Assembly (NCBI RefSeq): GCF_015709455.1
Contig: NZ_JADNQW010000003.1
Span: 124,001-188,000, forward strand
Length of the DNA: 64,000 nt
Origin: Methylosinus sp. H3A
Lineage (GTDB): Bacteria > Pseudomonadota > Alphaproteobacteria > Rhizobiales > Beijerinckiaceae
Reading direction: 5' to 3'
Position numbers and translations under genes: made by a program. Position 1 is the stretch's first letter. Each line of letters opens with the position of its first letter. This document shows, piece by piece, positions 26,593 to 36,061 of the stretch. The notes beneath the pieces are model-generated. The model did no database searches and was not told the origin of the DNA. It saw nothing but the letters and a program-made list of their open reading frames with translations.

Positions 26593-27137
26593 CCGCGACA
26601 GGTGCTCCGCGTCACCAATTCCGCGCAGATCCGTGTCGAGGAGAGCCTTCGCTCCCAAGCCGCGCGCGCCGCGCTCGGCACATCCGGCGCGCTGGCGGCC
26701 GCCGACATCCGGCGCGCCATCGAGGCTTCGGGGCTCGATTTCGACAGCGAGCCGGAGCATGGCGCCGCGCAAAAGGCCGCGATCTATGCGCTCGGCCAGG
26801 GCGGCGCGCTGTCGCTCCTCACCGGCGTCGCCGGCGCGGGAAAATCCACGCTGCTGCAGCCTCTCGTCGCCGCCTGGAAGGCCGACACGCGCTTCGACGC
26901 CTCGGGCCGCGAGCTCGTCGGCGTCTCGACCGCATGGCGGCAGGCCGACGCGCTGCAGGACGCCGGCATCGCGCAGACCCGGGCGCTCGAGCCGTTCCTC
27001 AAATCCGTCGATGCCGGCGAATTCATGCCGACCCGCAACACGATCCTGATCATAGACGAGATCAGCCAGATCGCGCCGCGGCCGATGCTGCGGCTGCTCG
27101 AGCTGCAGGCCGAGACCGGCATGACCATCAAGGCGCT
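26593..27137 (+). pseudogene. MobF relaxase copy 1, helicase part, truncated at 27137
   Basis: After the second CCGCGAC the relaxase coding sequence resumes with RQVLRVTNSAQIRVE, then the RecD-like helicase start: LTGVAGAGKSTLLQPLVAAW (Walker A) and ILIIDEISQIAPRPMLRLLE (Walker B). Identity with copy 2 stops abruptly at 27137, inside TIKAL-G; copy 2 continues with DREQAQAIEAGD. The remaining 420 or so codons are absent. The end is therefore a recombination or deletion joint and not the IS insertion. Confidence 0.88.
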
Positions 27138-27276
27138 GGCCGCTTTGACGCGCAGGATATGTTGCCTGCCTGTCGGTCATGGGGTGGGAAGCGGCCCGTC
27201 CGCTTTCGGAAACTCGCATGGTAGAAGCTGACGCTCGTTCAGGAAATCACTTCGGCAGGTCGCCGGGAAGGGACCA

Positions 27277-29523
27277 ATGAGCGATAATCTTTCGCGTCGT
27301 ATGCTCTGCCGCGTTGGCCTCAACAATGAGGGTGTTTTGACTCAGTCGCCGCCAGTCTCCGACCTCGTAGCCCGCCTGCTTTCCGCCAAGACCCAGGCAT
27401 CCATGGTGTCGTTGCTCCGCACGGAGGCACGCCCACCCGCGACCAAGGCGCTTTCGGCGGAAGTCAAGGCGCATGTCTCGGTGCTCGCGGGGCACCTGAC
27501 TGAAGGGCGGCCGCGCGAGGCGATCGCGACCGCTTTGGCGATGATCTTCCTCGACCCCGATCACGCCATCTCCTGCATGCGGCGCGACGGCGTGCTCCGC
27601 GCGTCGCGCTACGAATACAGGGGATCCCTGATCGGCAGGATCGCCAAGGCCGTGCTCAACGTCCGCGACCTGCTGGCCACGTCGCCGGATTGCATCGCCT
27701 ACCTTGAATCGGTCGAGGCGCTGTCGCGCGTTGCGGGGAACGCCCTGACGTTGAAGTTGGAGGTCGAGGCGACGGTGCGGGCGCATCGATCCGTGGTGCT
27801 GAAGACCATTTTCGTCATGGTCAACAGCCTCTTCTATCATGAATGGATCAACGACCAGGAAGCCAGTTCGCTGGATGGCAGGCGTTACTCGTCCGAGGAG
27901 TACGCCGAGGCTGCCTCGCTCGTATTGTATACCTACGCGTCGATGTTCCCGGTCGACGGCCTCTCCTTCGCCCATGTCGACACCGAGGCCTCCGGGAAGA
28001 ACGCGCTCGTCTACGAGCGGCTGTTGGTGGCCGCAATTCGGCTTACGAAGTTCAGGGAGGCGGAGCTGTTCATCGACGGGCTGCCATACCGCGCGGACTA
28101 CGAAGGGAAGACGATTACGGTCTCCTCGATCGACCCCGACGTCGAGCGTGCGGTCCGCCTTGGGTTTATGCAGCACCAGAACCAAACGATAATTCGGCAA
28201 ATCCACCTGCGGGAAGCGGATTCAGCGATCTCCATCCGGGCCGTGATAGACCGGGCCTTTGATCGCGGTTTCGACCGGCTGCTTGAGATCAACGATCAGA
28301 TCGTAAGACGCTTGGTCCTGCGGTTGCCCGCGATCCCGGAGATGTTCGATGCCTTGTTCGCGCGGGACGAGCTATTCCGCGACGAGATTCAGATGCTACT
28401 GGCGCTGGACGTCGACAACTTCGGAACGTTCGACGACCTCATCTTCCCCATCACCGACAACATCTCATCGTTGGACGTGTTCAAGGTGCAGCGCTACTTC
28501 AACTTCATCAGCTGCGCGTACCAGCGTCGGCTGGCGGACCTTGAGGATCCGGCCGAGCGCGAAACGTTGACCCTGACCTCGACACTCCTGCTCATACCGC
28601 ACGATGCGATGGTCGAGCAGATGCGGCTGATCTTCGGCGACGGGGACAAGGGCAGCGATATTATCGGACTTTTGACAATGGATCCCGGAGATTCGCATCT
28701 CGATCTCCAGTACCGCCCGTTCGTAGATGTCGGTGGCTACTACGTGATTGCCCCGCACGTGGTGGCCGTCTCCAACCTTGTGCGCAACACCATCGTCGCC
28801 AACCGCCTCAGGTCGGCCGCGATCGGTCCGAAGGACCGCATGGTCCACTCCGTCACCGAGGCGCTCCGCTCTGCAGGCTTCGAGGTCGAAAGCGACTTCA
28901 AGGCGAAGGTCGCCGGGGAGCAGTTGGAGCTGGATATCGTCGCGCGGCGCGACGGTTCGCTCTTCCTTTTCGAGTGCAAGAACGCCTATCATCCCGTGTC
29001 TGTCCACGAGATGCGGAACAGCTGGGACCACATCCGCAGCGCCAAAAAGCAGCTCGACAAGCGGCGGGAAATTCTCACCGAGCCGGCGAACCAGGCGCAA
29101 CTCTTCCGAAGGCTTGGCTGGGAGATCGGTTCCCCGTTCCCGGTGCACACCGGCATCGTTATTGCAAACCGGGTGTTCCACGGAGCCAGTCTCAACGGGC
29201 ACCCTATCCGGCAAGCGCACGAACTGATCAACGTACTGACGAGCGGTCGGATCGGCGCGAACGAAGACAGCCTATCGTTCTGGCTCGGGGCTGAATTTCA
29301 AACCGCCGATCTCACCACCTATCTCGGCCCCAGGTCCATTGCCGCCGACCAACTGGCAGCGCTCGATGCTCGCCAGTGGCGCTACTCGATGGGACACCGC
29401 GATCTCGTCTTCTCGTCCTACATGCTCGACACACTCAAGTGGAACCGGGAAATGCGGGAGAGGTACGGACCGCCGGTGGTTGAAGGTGGCGCGAGCTCCC
29501 GCATTTCTGTTCACGAAATTTGA
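27277..29523 (+). CDS. Large protein with C-terminal PD-(D/E)XK nuclease-like motif
   Basis: A 748-aa protein that I cannot assign to a named family. The first 500 residues are mostly helical, with no motif I recognise. Residues 549-568 read QLELDIVARRDGSLFLFECK: Glu551, Asp553 and Glu566-x-Lys568 form a convincing PD-(D/E)XK active site, preceded by a helix (VTEALRSAGFEVESDF) as in restriction-endonuclease folds. A following VSVHEMRNSWDHIRSAKKQL helix also fits. No signal peptide or membrane segment is visible. It sits between the truncated relaxase and the HU-like gene, in the interval separating the two mobilisation units. A nucleic-acid defence role is inference from fold and setting. Confidence 0.6.
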   Translation: MSDNLSRRMLCRVGLNNEGVLTQSPPVSDLVARLLSAKTQASMVSLLRTEARPPATKALSAEVKAHVSVLAGHLTEGRPREAIATALAMIFLDPDHAISCMRRDGVLRASRYEYRGSLIGRIAKAVLNVRDLLATSPDCIAYLESVEALSRVAGNALTLKLEVEATVRAHRSVVLKTIFVMVNSLFYHEWINDQEASSLDGRRYSSEEYAEAASLVLYTYASMFPVDGLSFAHVDTEASGKNALVYERLLVAAIRLTKFREAELFIDGLPYRADYEGKTITVSSIDPDVERAVRLGFMQHQNQTIIRQIHLREADSAISIRAVIDRAFDRGFDRLLEINDQIVRRLVLRLPAIPEMFDALFARDELFRDEIQMLLALDVDNFGTFDDLIFPITDNISSLDVFKVQRYFNFISCAYQRRLADLEDPAERETLTLTSTLLLIPHDAMVEQMRLIFGDGDKGSDIIGLLTMDPGDSHLDLQYRPFVDVGGYYVIAPHVVAVSNLVRNTIVANRLRSAAIGPKDRMVHSVTEALRSAGFEVESDFKAKVAGEQLELDIVARRDGSLFLFECKNAYHPVSVHEMRNSWDHIRSAKKQLDKRREILTEPANQAQLFRRLGWEIGSPFPVHTGIVIANRVFHGASLNGHPIRQAHELINVLTSGRIGANEDSLSFWLGAEFQTADLTTYLGPRSIAADQLAALDARQWRYSMGHRDLVFSSYMLDTLKWNREMRERYGPPVVEGGASSRISVHEI

Positions 29524-29981
29524 AAAATTCGGCCCCGCAAGAGCAACGACTAAGCTGTGTTTCGCTTCGTCTTGATCATAAATAGAGGTCTGAAGTTGGC
29601 ATCGGGAATGCCAACGCCAATGCCCGCATCGGGGTCGGGTCTAGAAGGGCAGCTATACTGCATTCGCTACCGGATAGCTGACAGTCCGCTCCCGGCCCCC
29701 TTTGCGACATTATTGCCTCGTCGCAGAGCGTCAGTAGCTGGCGCATCATCCCCATCGGCGCTCGCGACATCGGGGGCGCCGGCTACTCGCTGGGGTCGCC
29801 AACGAAAAACTGCAGTGACCAAATACCAAGCGCGGGCGGCGCTGGTCCGCCCTGTCCTTGCGGGTTAGACATTCTCCAGCCGCACTGTGATTCGGTTTGC
29901 CCTGCGGGGGGCGCGGTGTGTTTTCGAGGGAACGGCGGAAAGCCGGATGGGATTTTGGACGCAGCTGTTTCCAGGAGCACG
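29524..29981. other. Intergenic region before the HU-like gene
   Basis: No gene with convincing coding character; several overlapping short frames on both strands are mutually exclusive and lack ribosome sites. The right end should carry the promoter for the HU-like gene. Confidence 0.4.
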
Positions 29982-30293
29982 GTGACGCGTGATGACCTCG
30001 CGCATGCCATTTACGCCCGCATCCCCGGCCTCTCCCGTGCGGACGCAAAATCCCTGCTCGATTGCGCGCTCGCGGAAATGCTGTCCGCCCTGACCAGCGG
30101 AGAAGACGTAAGTCTTCGCGGCTTCGGCACTTTTCGCATCCGCTCCAAAAACGCTCGCCCGGGCCGCAATCCGAGAACCGGAGCTGCGGCTCTCGTCTCT
30201 TCGCGTCGGGTCGTTGTGTTCAAAGCGGCGCCACATCTCAAATCGGCCGTGGCGGCGTCGGGAGCATCCCCGGTCGCCGGCGACTCTCCGTAG
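29982..30293 (+). CDS. HU/IHF-family DNA-binding protein
   Basis: A 103-aa protein started at GTG 29982, five bases after a good CAGGAG ribosome site. It has the HU/IHF fold sequence: TRDDLAHAIYARIPGLSRAD, then LLDCALAEMLSALTSGEDVS, LRGFGTFRIRSKNARPGRNP and RTGAA, with the DNA-bending beta-arm at the NP position. The C-terminal tail is extended. IHF-like proteins commonly assist relaxosomes and integration; it lies directly upstream of mobilisation unit 2, so a role at the origin of transfer is plausible. Confidence 0.85.
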   Translation: MTRDDLAHAIYARIPGLSRADAKSLLDCALAEMLSALTSGEDVSLRGFGTFRIRSKNARPGRNPRTGAAALVSSRRVVVFKAAPHLKSAVAASGASPVAGDSP

Positions 30294-30444
30294 AGCGGTC
30301 GCGGGCGCGGCGTGGTGTGAGCGCCGATCACCGTTGATGTCGCGAGCTGCGCGCCGCCGGCGCCGGCCGCCATCTTTCGGCGCCCGATCGTTTTCATTCG
30401 CGCAGACTCCGGCGACCCTTCGCTGTCATAGCGGAGGCGCAATT

Positions 30445-30762
30445 ATGTCCAAGGAATTGAAGGAAGGGCTCGCTCGCGTCGAGCAGGAATCCCACCAGAT
30501 CGCCGAAGCGGTCGGCCTTCAGAACGAGCAGATCCGCATCACCATCGCCCGTCTCGACGAGATCGTCGCACTCCTGACGCCCAAGGACGACGCCGGCGAG
30601 CCGACACTGAGCGACTTGCTCGCCCATCTGATCGCGCAGAATCGCGAGCAGCTCATTCTCACGCGCAAGGCCGTCGATCTCCTCGTCGACATGCAGCAAA
30701 GCCTCCCGGAGAAGACCGTCGAGGCCCTGGAAAAGCGCTTCTCTTCCCCCGCCAAGGCCTGA
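30445..30762 (+). CDS. Small protein paired with MobF relaxase, copy 2
   Basis: A 105-aa protein, near-identical to the product at 22277 with a few substitutions such as K for Q at residue 6 and A for V at residue 20. It has the same GGAGGCGCAA-type ribosome site and the same three-base gap to the relaxase gene. Conservation of both genes and the upstream leader shows that the whole unit was duplicated. Function unknown; an accessory to the relaxase is the best guess. Confidence 0.7.
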   Translation: MSKELKEGLARVEQESHQIAEAVGLQNEQIRITIARLDEIVALLTPKDDAGEPTLSDLLAHLIAQNREQLILTRKAVDLLVDMQQSLPEKTVEALEKRFSSPAKA

Positions 30763-30765
30763 TCG

Positions 30766-33700
30766 ATGATCACTTTCCGCAAGTTCGCCGCAGCGTCCGA
30801 CGGCAAGCTCGTCCGCATGTATTTCACGGAAGCGAGGCTCGGGCCGCCGCCGTCTGAGCAGGCGACCGAGGCCCTCGGCCAGCAGCAACTGGAGCCGGGG
30901 TCGCGCCTCACCAGCTACTACACCGGTCGCGACGCCGGACCGGCCTGGCGCTCGGACATGCCGCTCTCTGTCGCCCGCGCGCTCGGCATTAATTCTTACC
31001 ACGCGCCCAAGGACGAGGAGCTCGACCGGCTGTTCGAGGGCAAGCGGGCCGATACGGGAGAGGCCTGGTCTAAGCATAAGCGAGAAATCAGCGGTTACGA
31101 CTTCACCTTCTCGCCCCACAAATCCGTGACGCTCGCGGCGGAATTCGCGCAGGACCCAGCGGAGGCCGCCGGCATCCGCAATGCGATCTATCGCGCCAAT
31201 GACGCGGCGATGCGCTATATCGCCCGGGAGATCGGCTGGGCGCGGCGCGGACGCGCGGGGGAGAGCGGCGCCGATCCTGGCGCTGTCGGCTGGGTCAGCT
31301 TCCGCCATTACATCGCCCGTCCGACCCTGCCGGTCCAGGATGGCCGCGAGGGCGCGACCTACCTCCTCGAATCGCCGATCGCCGGCGATCCCCACGATCA
31401 CATCCACAATGCGCTGTTCAATCTGGTCGTCACCGGCGAGGGCCATATCGGATCGCTCGACACACAGCGCCTCCACGCCCGCGTCCACGAGTTTGGAGCC
31501 TTCGCCCAGGCCGTCCTCGCCGATGAGCTGCGCGCGCTCGGCATTCGTGTCGCCTATGACGATAAGGAGCAGGCCGCCGTCATCCTCGCCATCCCGCAAT
31601 TCGCCAATGAGGCCTTCAGCAAGAGCACCCATCAGGTCCTACGCAACGCCAAGGCCTTCGCGGCCGGCCAAGGGCTCGATTGGGACGACATCTCCGCGGA
31701 AAAGAAAGCCGAAATCCTCCGCGAAGCGGCGGCCGCCGCGCGCCTCGCCAAGCATGGCGAGAAGACCGATCATAAAATCTGGCGCGACCAGGCCGAGGCG
31801 ATGGGCTGGGAACACGCGACCGTCATGGAGGACGCGAAGATCGCCGCGCTGTCGAACGATGAGCGGTTCGAGCGGGCCTACGCCTTCGCGGCGAAACATC
31901 TCGCCGAGGAATTCCACACGGCGGCCGTCATCGACCATGATCGTCTTCGCGTCCACGCCGCGCGCGGCTTGATCGGCGCGGGCGTCACCGGCGGCGTCAA
32001 GGATATCGACCGGGTCGTCGAGCTGATCGAGCGCAAGGGCGTCGAGCTTCATGGCGAGCACGTCGATCTGGTCGCCGCCTGGGCGAAGCGCGAGAATGCC
32101 TACGACGAGCCGCGACAGGTGCTCCGCGTCACCAATTCCGCACAGATCCGCGTCGAGGCGAACCTCCGCTCCCATGCCGCGCGCGCCGCGCTCGACACTT
32201 CGGGGGCGCTGGCGGCCGCCGACATCCGGCGGGCCATCGAGGCTTCCGGGCTCGATTTCGACAGCGAGCCGGAGCATGGCGCCGCCCAAAAGGCCGCGAT
32301 CTATGCGCTCGGCCAGGGCGGCGCGCTGTCGCTCCTCACCGGCGTCGCTGGCGCGGGAAAATCCACGCTGCTCCGGCCCCTCGTCGCCGCCTGGAAGGCG
32401 GACACCCGCTTCGACGCCTCGGGCCGCGAGCTCGTCGGCGTCTCGACGGCATGGCGACAAGCCGATCAGTTGCAGGACGCCGGCATCGAGAAGACCCGGG
32501 CGCTCGAACCATTCCTCAAATCGCTCGAGGCCGGCGAGTTCGTCCCGACCCGCAACACGATCCTCGTCATCGACGAGATCAGCCAGATCGCGCCGCGGCC
32601 GATGCTGCGGCTGCTCGAGCTGCAGGCCGAGACCGGCATGACCATCAAGGCGCTGGGCGACCGCGAGCAGGCGCAGGCGATCGAAGCCGGCGACACGATC
32701 GAAATTCTGCGCCGCGCGCTGCCGAAACCGGCGCAACCCGAGCTCCTCACCGCCGTCCGTCAGCTCGATCGGCGCGACCGCCAGATCGCCGGCATGTTCC
32801 GCGACTCCGAGGCTGCAACCGCGCTCGCGATGAAACGCGCCGAGGGAACGGCCATGCTGGTCGGCGGCGATTTCGATCAGGTCGCCGCAAAGATCGCCGA
32901 TTTCTATGTCAGCCGGCGGGACATTCTCGAGGCCGCCGGCTCGAAGCGCGGAATCACGATTTCCGCGCCGACCAATGAGGACGCCGCTGCGATCAGCATG
33001 GCGATCCGGACGCGGCTCAAAGCGCGGGGCGAGATCGGCGCTGATGAGACTGTTCACAAGGCGATCGCGCCGCGCGGCGCGAAGGAGTCGCACGCCTTCG
33101 ATCTGCCGATCGCCACCGGCGACCATCTTCGCCTCTACCGCTACACCTGGGCCAAGATCGACGGCAAGGAAGGCCCGATCGGCTATAACGGCCATATCGT
33201 GAAGGTGATGGGCAAGACCGCCGGCGGCCTCCGCCTGCAAAACGCCAAGGGCCAGATTGGCGAGGTCGAATGGCGTCGCCTGACCGATCCCGTCACCAAG
33301 CGGCTGATGCTCGGCTTCGGCCATGCGCTGACGAACGACGCCGCGCAAGGCGTCACCTCGGACGAGCACATCGACGCGCTGCCGCGCGGCAGCGCCGGCA
33401 TCACCGCCTTCAAGGCCTATGTCGCGGAAAGCCGGGCCAGGGGCACGACCTGGACGATGATTTCCGAAGCGGCCGTCCATGAAGCCGAGAGGCGAAGCCG
33501 TGCGCTCGGCGACGCCAAGCCGATCGAGGCGGAAGATCTCTGGAAGCGGATCGCAGCCGACATGGCCGCCAAGCCCTATAAATCCCTCGCTCTCGATCTC
33601 GTCGAGGCCTGCCGGCGGACGCGCGAGCGGTCGATCGACTCCTTCATCGAGCAGGGCCGCACGTTCCACCGGCGGCCCGCCGACGCCAAGGATCCTGGCC

Positions 33701-33906
33701 GAAAGGCGCGAGAGCGCGTGCGCTCGAAGATCGCCACGGAAGAAGTTGCGCCCCACATCGCCGATCTCGCCGCCGACGTCGAGCGAAACGCCGCCCTATT
33801 GCGCGAGACGAAAGAGAACATCGAGTCCCGCCTCGACAAGCAGTGGCCCGAGCCTCCCTCGCCGAATGCGGCTATTGACCGGCCCTCTCCATTTCCTTTC
33901 CGCTAA
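30766..33906 (+). CDS. MobF conjugative relaxase/helicase (TrwC/TraI type)
   Basis: A 1046-aa protein, intact. The relaxase domain (about 1-330) has candidate nicking tyrosines in MYFTEAR and SYYTGRDAG, the SGYDFTFSPHKSVTLAAEF block and HDHIHN (about 209-214), the metal-binding histidines. The helicase domain has GVAGAGKST (about 526-534), VIDEISQIAPRPM (about 601) and a C-terminal UvrD-like block ending TNDAAQGVTSDEHIDALPR. It nicks one strand at the origin of transfer, stays bound, and unwinds DNA into the secretion channel through the coupling protein. It is the only intact relaxase here and would serve the Dot/Icm-type apparatus downstream, or another transfer system. No oriT was recognised by eye. 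Confidence 0.93.
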   Translation: MITFRKFAAASDGKLVRMYFTEARLGPPPSEQATEALGQQQLEPGSRLTSYYTGRDAGPAWRSDMPLSVARALGINSYHAPKDEELDRLFEGKRADTGEAWSKHKREISGYDFTFSPHKSVTLAAEFAQDPAEAAGIRNAIYRANDAAMRYIAREIGWARRGRAGESGADPGAVGWVSFRHYIARPTLPVQDGREGATYLLESPIAGDPHDHIHNALFNLVVTGEGHIGSLDTQRLHARVHEFGAFAQAVLADELRALGIRVAYDDKEQAAVILAIPQFANEAFSKSTHQVLRNAKAFAAGQGLDWDDISAEKKAEILREAAAAARLAKHGEKTDHKIWRDQAEAMGWEHATVMEDAKIAALSNDERFERAYAFAAKHLAEEFHTAAVIDHDRLRVHAARGLIGAGVTGGVKDIDRVVELIERKGVELHGEHVDLVAAWAKRENAYDEPRQVLRVTNSAQIRVEANLRSHAARAALDTSGALAAADIRRAIEASGLDFDSEPEHGAAQKAAIYALGQGGALSLLTGVAGAGKSTLLRPLVAAWKADTRFDASGRELVGVSTAWRQADQLQDAGIEKTRALEPFLKSLEAGEFVPTRNTILVIDEISQIAPRPMLRLLELQAETGMTIKALGDREQAQAIEAGDTIEILRRALPKPAQPELLTAVRQLDRRDRQIAGMFRDSEAATALAMKRAEGTAMLVGGDFDQVAAKIADFYVSRRDILEAAGSKRGITISAPTNEDAAAISMAIRTRLKARGEIGADETVHKAIAPRGAKESHAFDLPIATGDHLRLYRYTWAKIDGKEGPIGYNGHIVKVMGKTAGGLRLQNAKGQIGEVEWRRLTDPVTKRLMLGFGHALTNDAAQGVTSDEHIDALPRGSAGITAFKAYVAESRARGTTWTMISEAAVHEAERRSRALGDAKPIEAEDLWKRIAADMAAKPYKSLALDLVEACRRTRERSIDSFIEQGRTFHRRPADAKDPGRKARERVRSKIATEEVAPHIADLAADVERNAALLRETKENIESRLDKQWPEPPSPNAAIDRPSPFPFR

Positions 33907-33987
33907 ACCCTGCCTTACGCACTATCGGCGCCCGCCGCTTTGATCGGACGTTGGAAAGGCGCTTTCACGCCGCCCTCACCTATCCGA

Positions 33988-34689
33988 TCATGGAGCCCAG
34001 CGCATGACGCCGTCATCGAATGGACTCCACAACGCCGTGCGAACGCCGGCGGCGCGCAGAGCTTCGTTTGTCCAGGCGTTGCAGGTTCGAAACGCGTTGT
34101 AATGGCCGCGCGCGCCGTAAAAGATGTCGTTCTGGCCATAGCCGTGGATGACCTCGCGCCGGTCTGCGAACGTCGCATCGATGAAGGCGGAGAGGCGGCG
34201 GTATTGCTCGGGCGCGAGCCGCAGCGGACGAACTGTCTCGCCCGGGCGGACGTCCTCGAGGAGGTCCACATGCACCAGCGTCGACCCCTGCCCTGTCACA
34301 GCCTTCAGTCCTCGGAGGAGTGAAAACTCCGCCCAGGTCGGCGTGTTGAGATAAAAGTCCCGATCGCCCCAGCCGAAAGCGAGCCAGCGCGGCGTGGTCG
34401 CCCAACCAGGCGCATCACCCGGGTGGATGCGATTGCTCCAATCGACGCCGGCGGCGTTCGCCGGCACGACGACGCCGGTATGCACGCCATTGGTCTGCAC
34501 GAAGATGGTTATGCCGCCATCCAGCTCGCGCCAGTCGTCGTTGACGGGAATGCGGCTCGCGATCGAGGCAAAGGCGAGATAGAGGGAGGCCGAGACGAGC
34601 GGCGCGATGAGGATGAGGGCGAAGGTGCGCGCGGCGCGGCGCATGGACTGCCTAAACCAGGTTTGCAATCGAGGTACCTTCGAGGACAT
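33988..34689 (-). CDS. TIGR02117/DUF2459 family protein
   Basis: A 233-aa protein with one N-terminal membrane anchor (FALILIAPLVSASLYLAFAS) and the family blocks IFVQTNGVHTGVVVPA, then LAFGWGDRDFYLNTPTW, HGYGQNDIFYGARGHYNAF and TCNAWTNEALRAAGV. A Cys, two His and an Asn in these blocks suggest a papain-like (NlpC-like) active site facing the periplasm. The family is often chromosomal, and its role is unknown. Here it ends the leftward set; its link to the secretion genes is uncertain. Confidence 0.8.
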   Translation of the reverse strand: MSSKVPRLQTWFRQSMRRAARTFALILIAPLVSASLYLAFASIASRIPVNDDWRELDGGITIFVQTNGVHTGVVVPANAAGVDWSNRIHPGDAPGWATTPRWLAFGWGDRDFYLNTPTWAEFSLLRGLKAVTGQGSTLVHVDLLEDVRPGETVRPLRLAPEQYRRLSAFIDATFADRREVIHGYGQNDIFYGARGHYNAFRTCNAWTNEALRAAGVRTALWSPFDDGVMRWAP

Positions 34690-34746
34690 GGCCGCTCTCG
34701 TCTACGCGAATTCTGTGGGCTTCGAGAATTGTTCCGTCTCACGGGA

Positions 34747-35478
34747 TCAATTGACGCGCCCGTGTCTCCAACCCGCGGCGACCGCCTCTTCCTCCGAGCA
34801 GAACCAGCGCTCTCCGGAATTCTGGTCGATTTTGACGCGGGCGTAGAATGGCTCGCCGGGCTTATGGAATATACGTTCGCCATTGCGACTGATGTTCCCT
34901 TTGATCTCGCAGTTCGAAGGCGCCGTCGATTTCGTCGAAGCCGGAGCCGCGCCTCGCGAGGCGAAAGCGGGACCAGGAGCAAGGATCGGCTTTGCGGCCG
35001 ACCAGATTTGCTCGAAACGCGCCTCGAACGTTTGGGCGGCCGCTCGATCGCGGATGACCACGACATCATTATCCTGCTGCTTCATCCCCGACGCGGTGAA
35101 ATTCGCGGAGCCCGTCCGCAACAGCATGTCGTCAACGGAATAGGATTTCAGATGCATGAAAGGACCGGGCAGGCTCGTACGCAGGCTCTGCGACACTTCT
35201 CGCAGCCGATCGAGATCGCTCGCCTGGCTGGGGTCCAGAACGATTCTGATCGCGACGCCGCGTCGATGCGCATCGATCAATGCGTCGATGACGGGCCAGT
35301 CCGTCAGCACATAGGCGGCGAGGTCGATCTTGACGTGCGCCGCGCGCAGAAGCGCTACATCGAGGCGTTCCAGATTCTCGGTGGGGGCATAATGGATTTC
35401 AGGCGCTTCGGACGCCGAGACAAATGGCGGCGCTGCAAGAGCCAGCGCGCCAGCGAGAAGCGACAGGCGAAAGGACAT
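34747..35478 (-). CDS. Secreted phospholipase D-family nuclease with C-terminal 'sunset' domain
   Basis: A 243-aa protein with a signal peptide (SLLAGALALAAPPFVSA). A single PLD motif, HLKSYSVDDMLLRTGSANF, gives His-x-Lys-x4-Asp, so it should dimerise like the Nuc endonuclease of conjugative plasmids. VLDPSQASDLDRL precedes it. The tail CEIKGNISRNGERIFHKPGE and WFCSEEEAVAAGWR is a sunset-type domain with two Cys. Nuc-like nucleases accompany many type IV transfer regions and act in the periplasm on non-specific DNA. It lies downstream of the coupling-protein gene, on the same strand. Confidence 0.85.
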   Translation of the reverse strand: MSFRLSLLAGALALAAPPFVSASEAPEIHYAPTENLERLDVALLRAAHVKIDLAAYVLTDWPVIDALIDAHRRGVAIRIVLDPSQASDLDRLREVSQSLRTSLPGPFMHLKSYSVDDMLLRTGSANFTASGMKQQDNDVVVIRDRAAAQTFEARFEQIWSAAKPILAPGPAFASRGAAPASTKSTAPSNCEIKGNISRNGERIFHKPGEPFYARVKIDQNSGERWFCSEEEAVAAGWRHGRVN

Positions 35479-35527
35479 TCGATAATGCTCCCGTCAATCC
35501 GAAGGTCTCACGCATCGATTTTCATTC

Positions 35528-36061
35528 TCACCCGATCGTTCGAAGACCGGAACGAGCTGTTTTAGCGACACCGGCCTCACGCAGCAATGTCTGGAGCGCG
35601 GCAACGGTGTAAGCACGTCGCGCCCTCGCCCGCAGCAGCGGGATACCGATCTCGCTGAACACCGCGTCGACGAAAGTGTCGCGTTCCCTTCGATGCGGCA
35701 GCGCGTGCGTCTTGTCGTCCAGCTCGATGGCCGCGACGGGCTCGAGGCTGGCGGAATCGCAGATGAGGTAATCGATGCTTTTGCCAAACACCCTATTCAT
35801 CGCAGCGCGTCTCTTCGAATTGCTCGCGCTCAGATCGACGTCGACGAGCTCAGCGAGCCGCACCTGTGCGAAAACGCGATAGCCCTCGCCGACCGCTTCG
35901 TCCAACACGGCGAGAAATCGCTTCTCATTTGGCGTCAGAAATCGCCCGCGCCGATAGGCGGGCCGACGCGAGCCGATGAACGCGACGACAGCGAGAATAA
36001 TCACTCCGAGCAGCGCGAGAGGAGCGACATGCTCGATATCGATAAGCCGCATCGGCGACAT
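35528..36061 (-). CDS. DUF2726 domain protein, membrane-anchored
   Basis: A 177-aa protein with one N-terminal transmembrane helix (PLALLGVIILAVVAFIG) and a DUF2726 domain: FLTPNEKRFLAVLDEAVGEG, then VFAQVRLAELVDVD, DYLICDSASLEPVAAIELDD and DTFVDAVFSEIGIPLLRARA. The latter segments resemble a degenerate PD-(D/E)XK core (D ... E-L-D-D). Its first codon shares bases with the dotL stop, so it is coupled to the coupling-protein gene. DUF2726 proteins recur next to transfer genes. The biochemical role is unknown. Confidence 0.75.
   Translation of the reverse strand: MSPMRLIDIEHVAPLALLGVIILAVVAFIGSRRPAYRRGRFLTPNEKRFLAVLDEAVGEGYRVFAQVRLAELVDVDLSASNSKRRAAMNRVFGKSIDYLICDSASLEPVAAIELDDKTHALPHRRERDTFVDAVFSEIGIPLLRARARRAYTVAALQTLLREAGVAKTARSGLRTIG

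Noticed and set aside
31639..33756. Leftward 705-codon frame opposite the relaxase
   Set aside because: Antisense shadow of the MobF helicase domain with no motif of its own.
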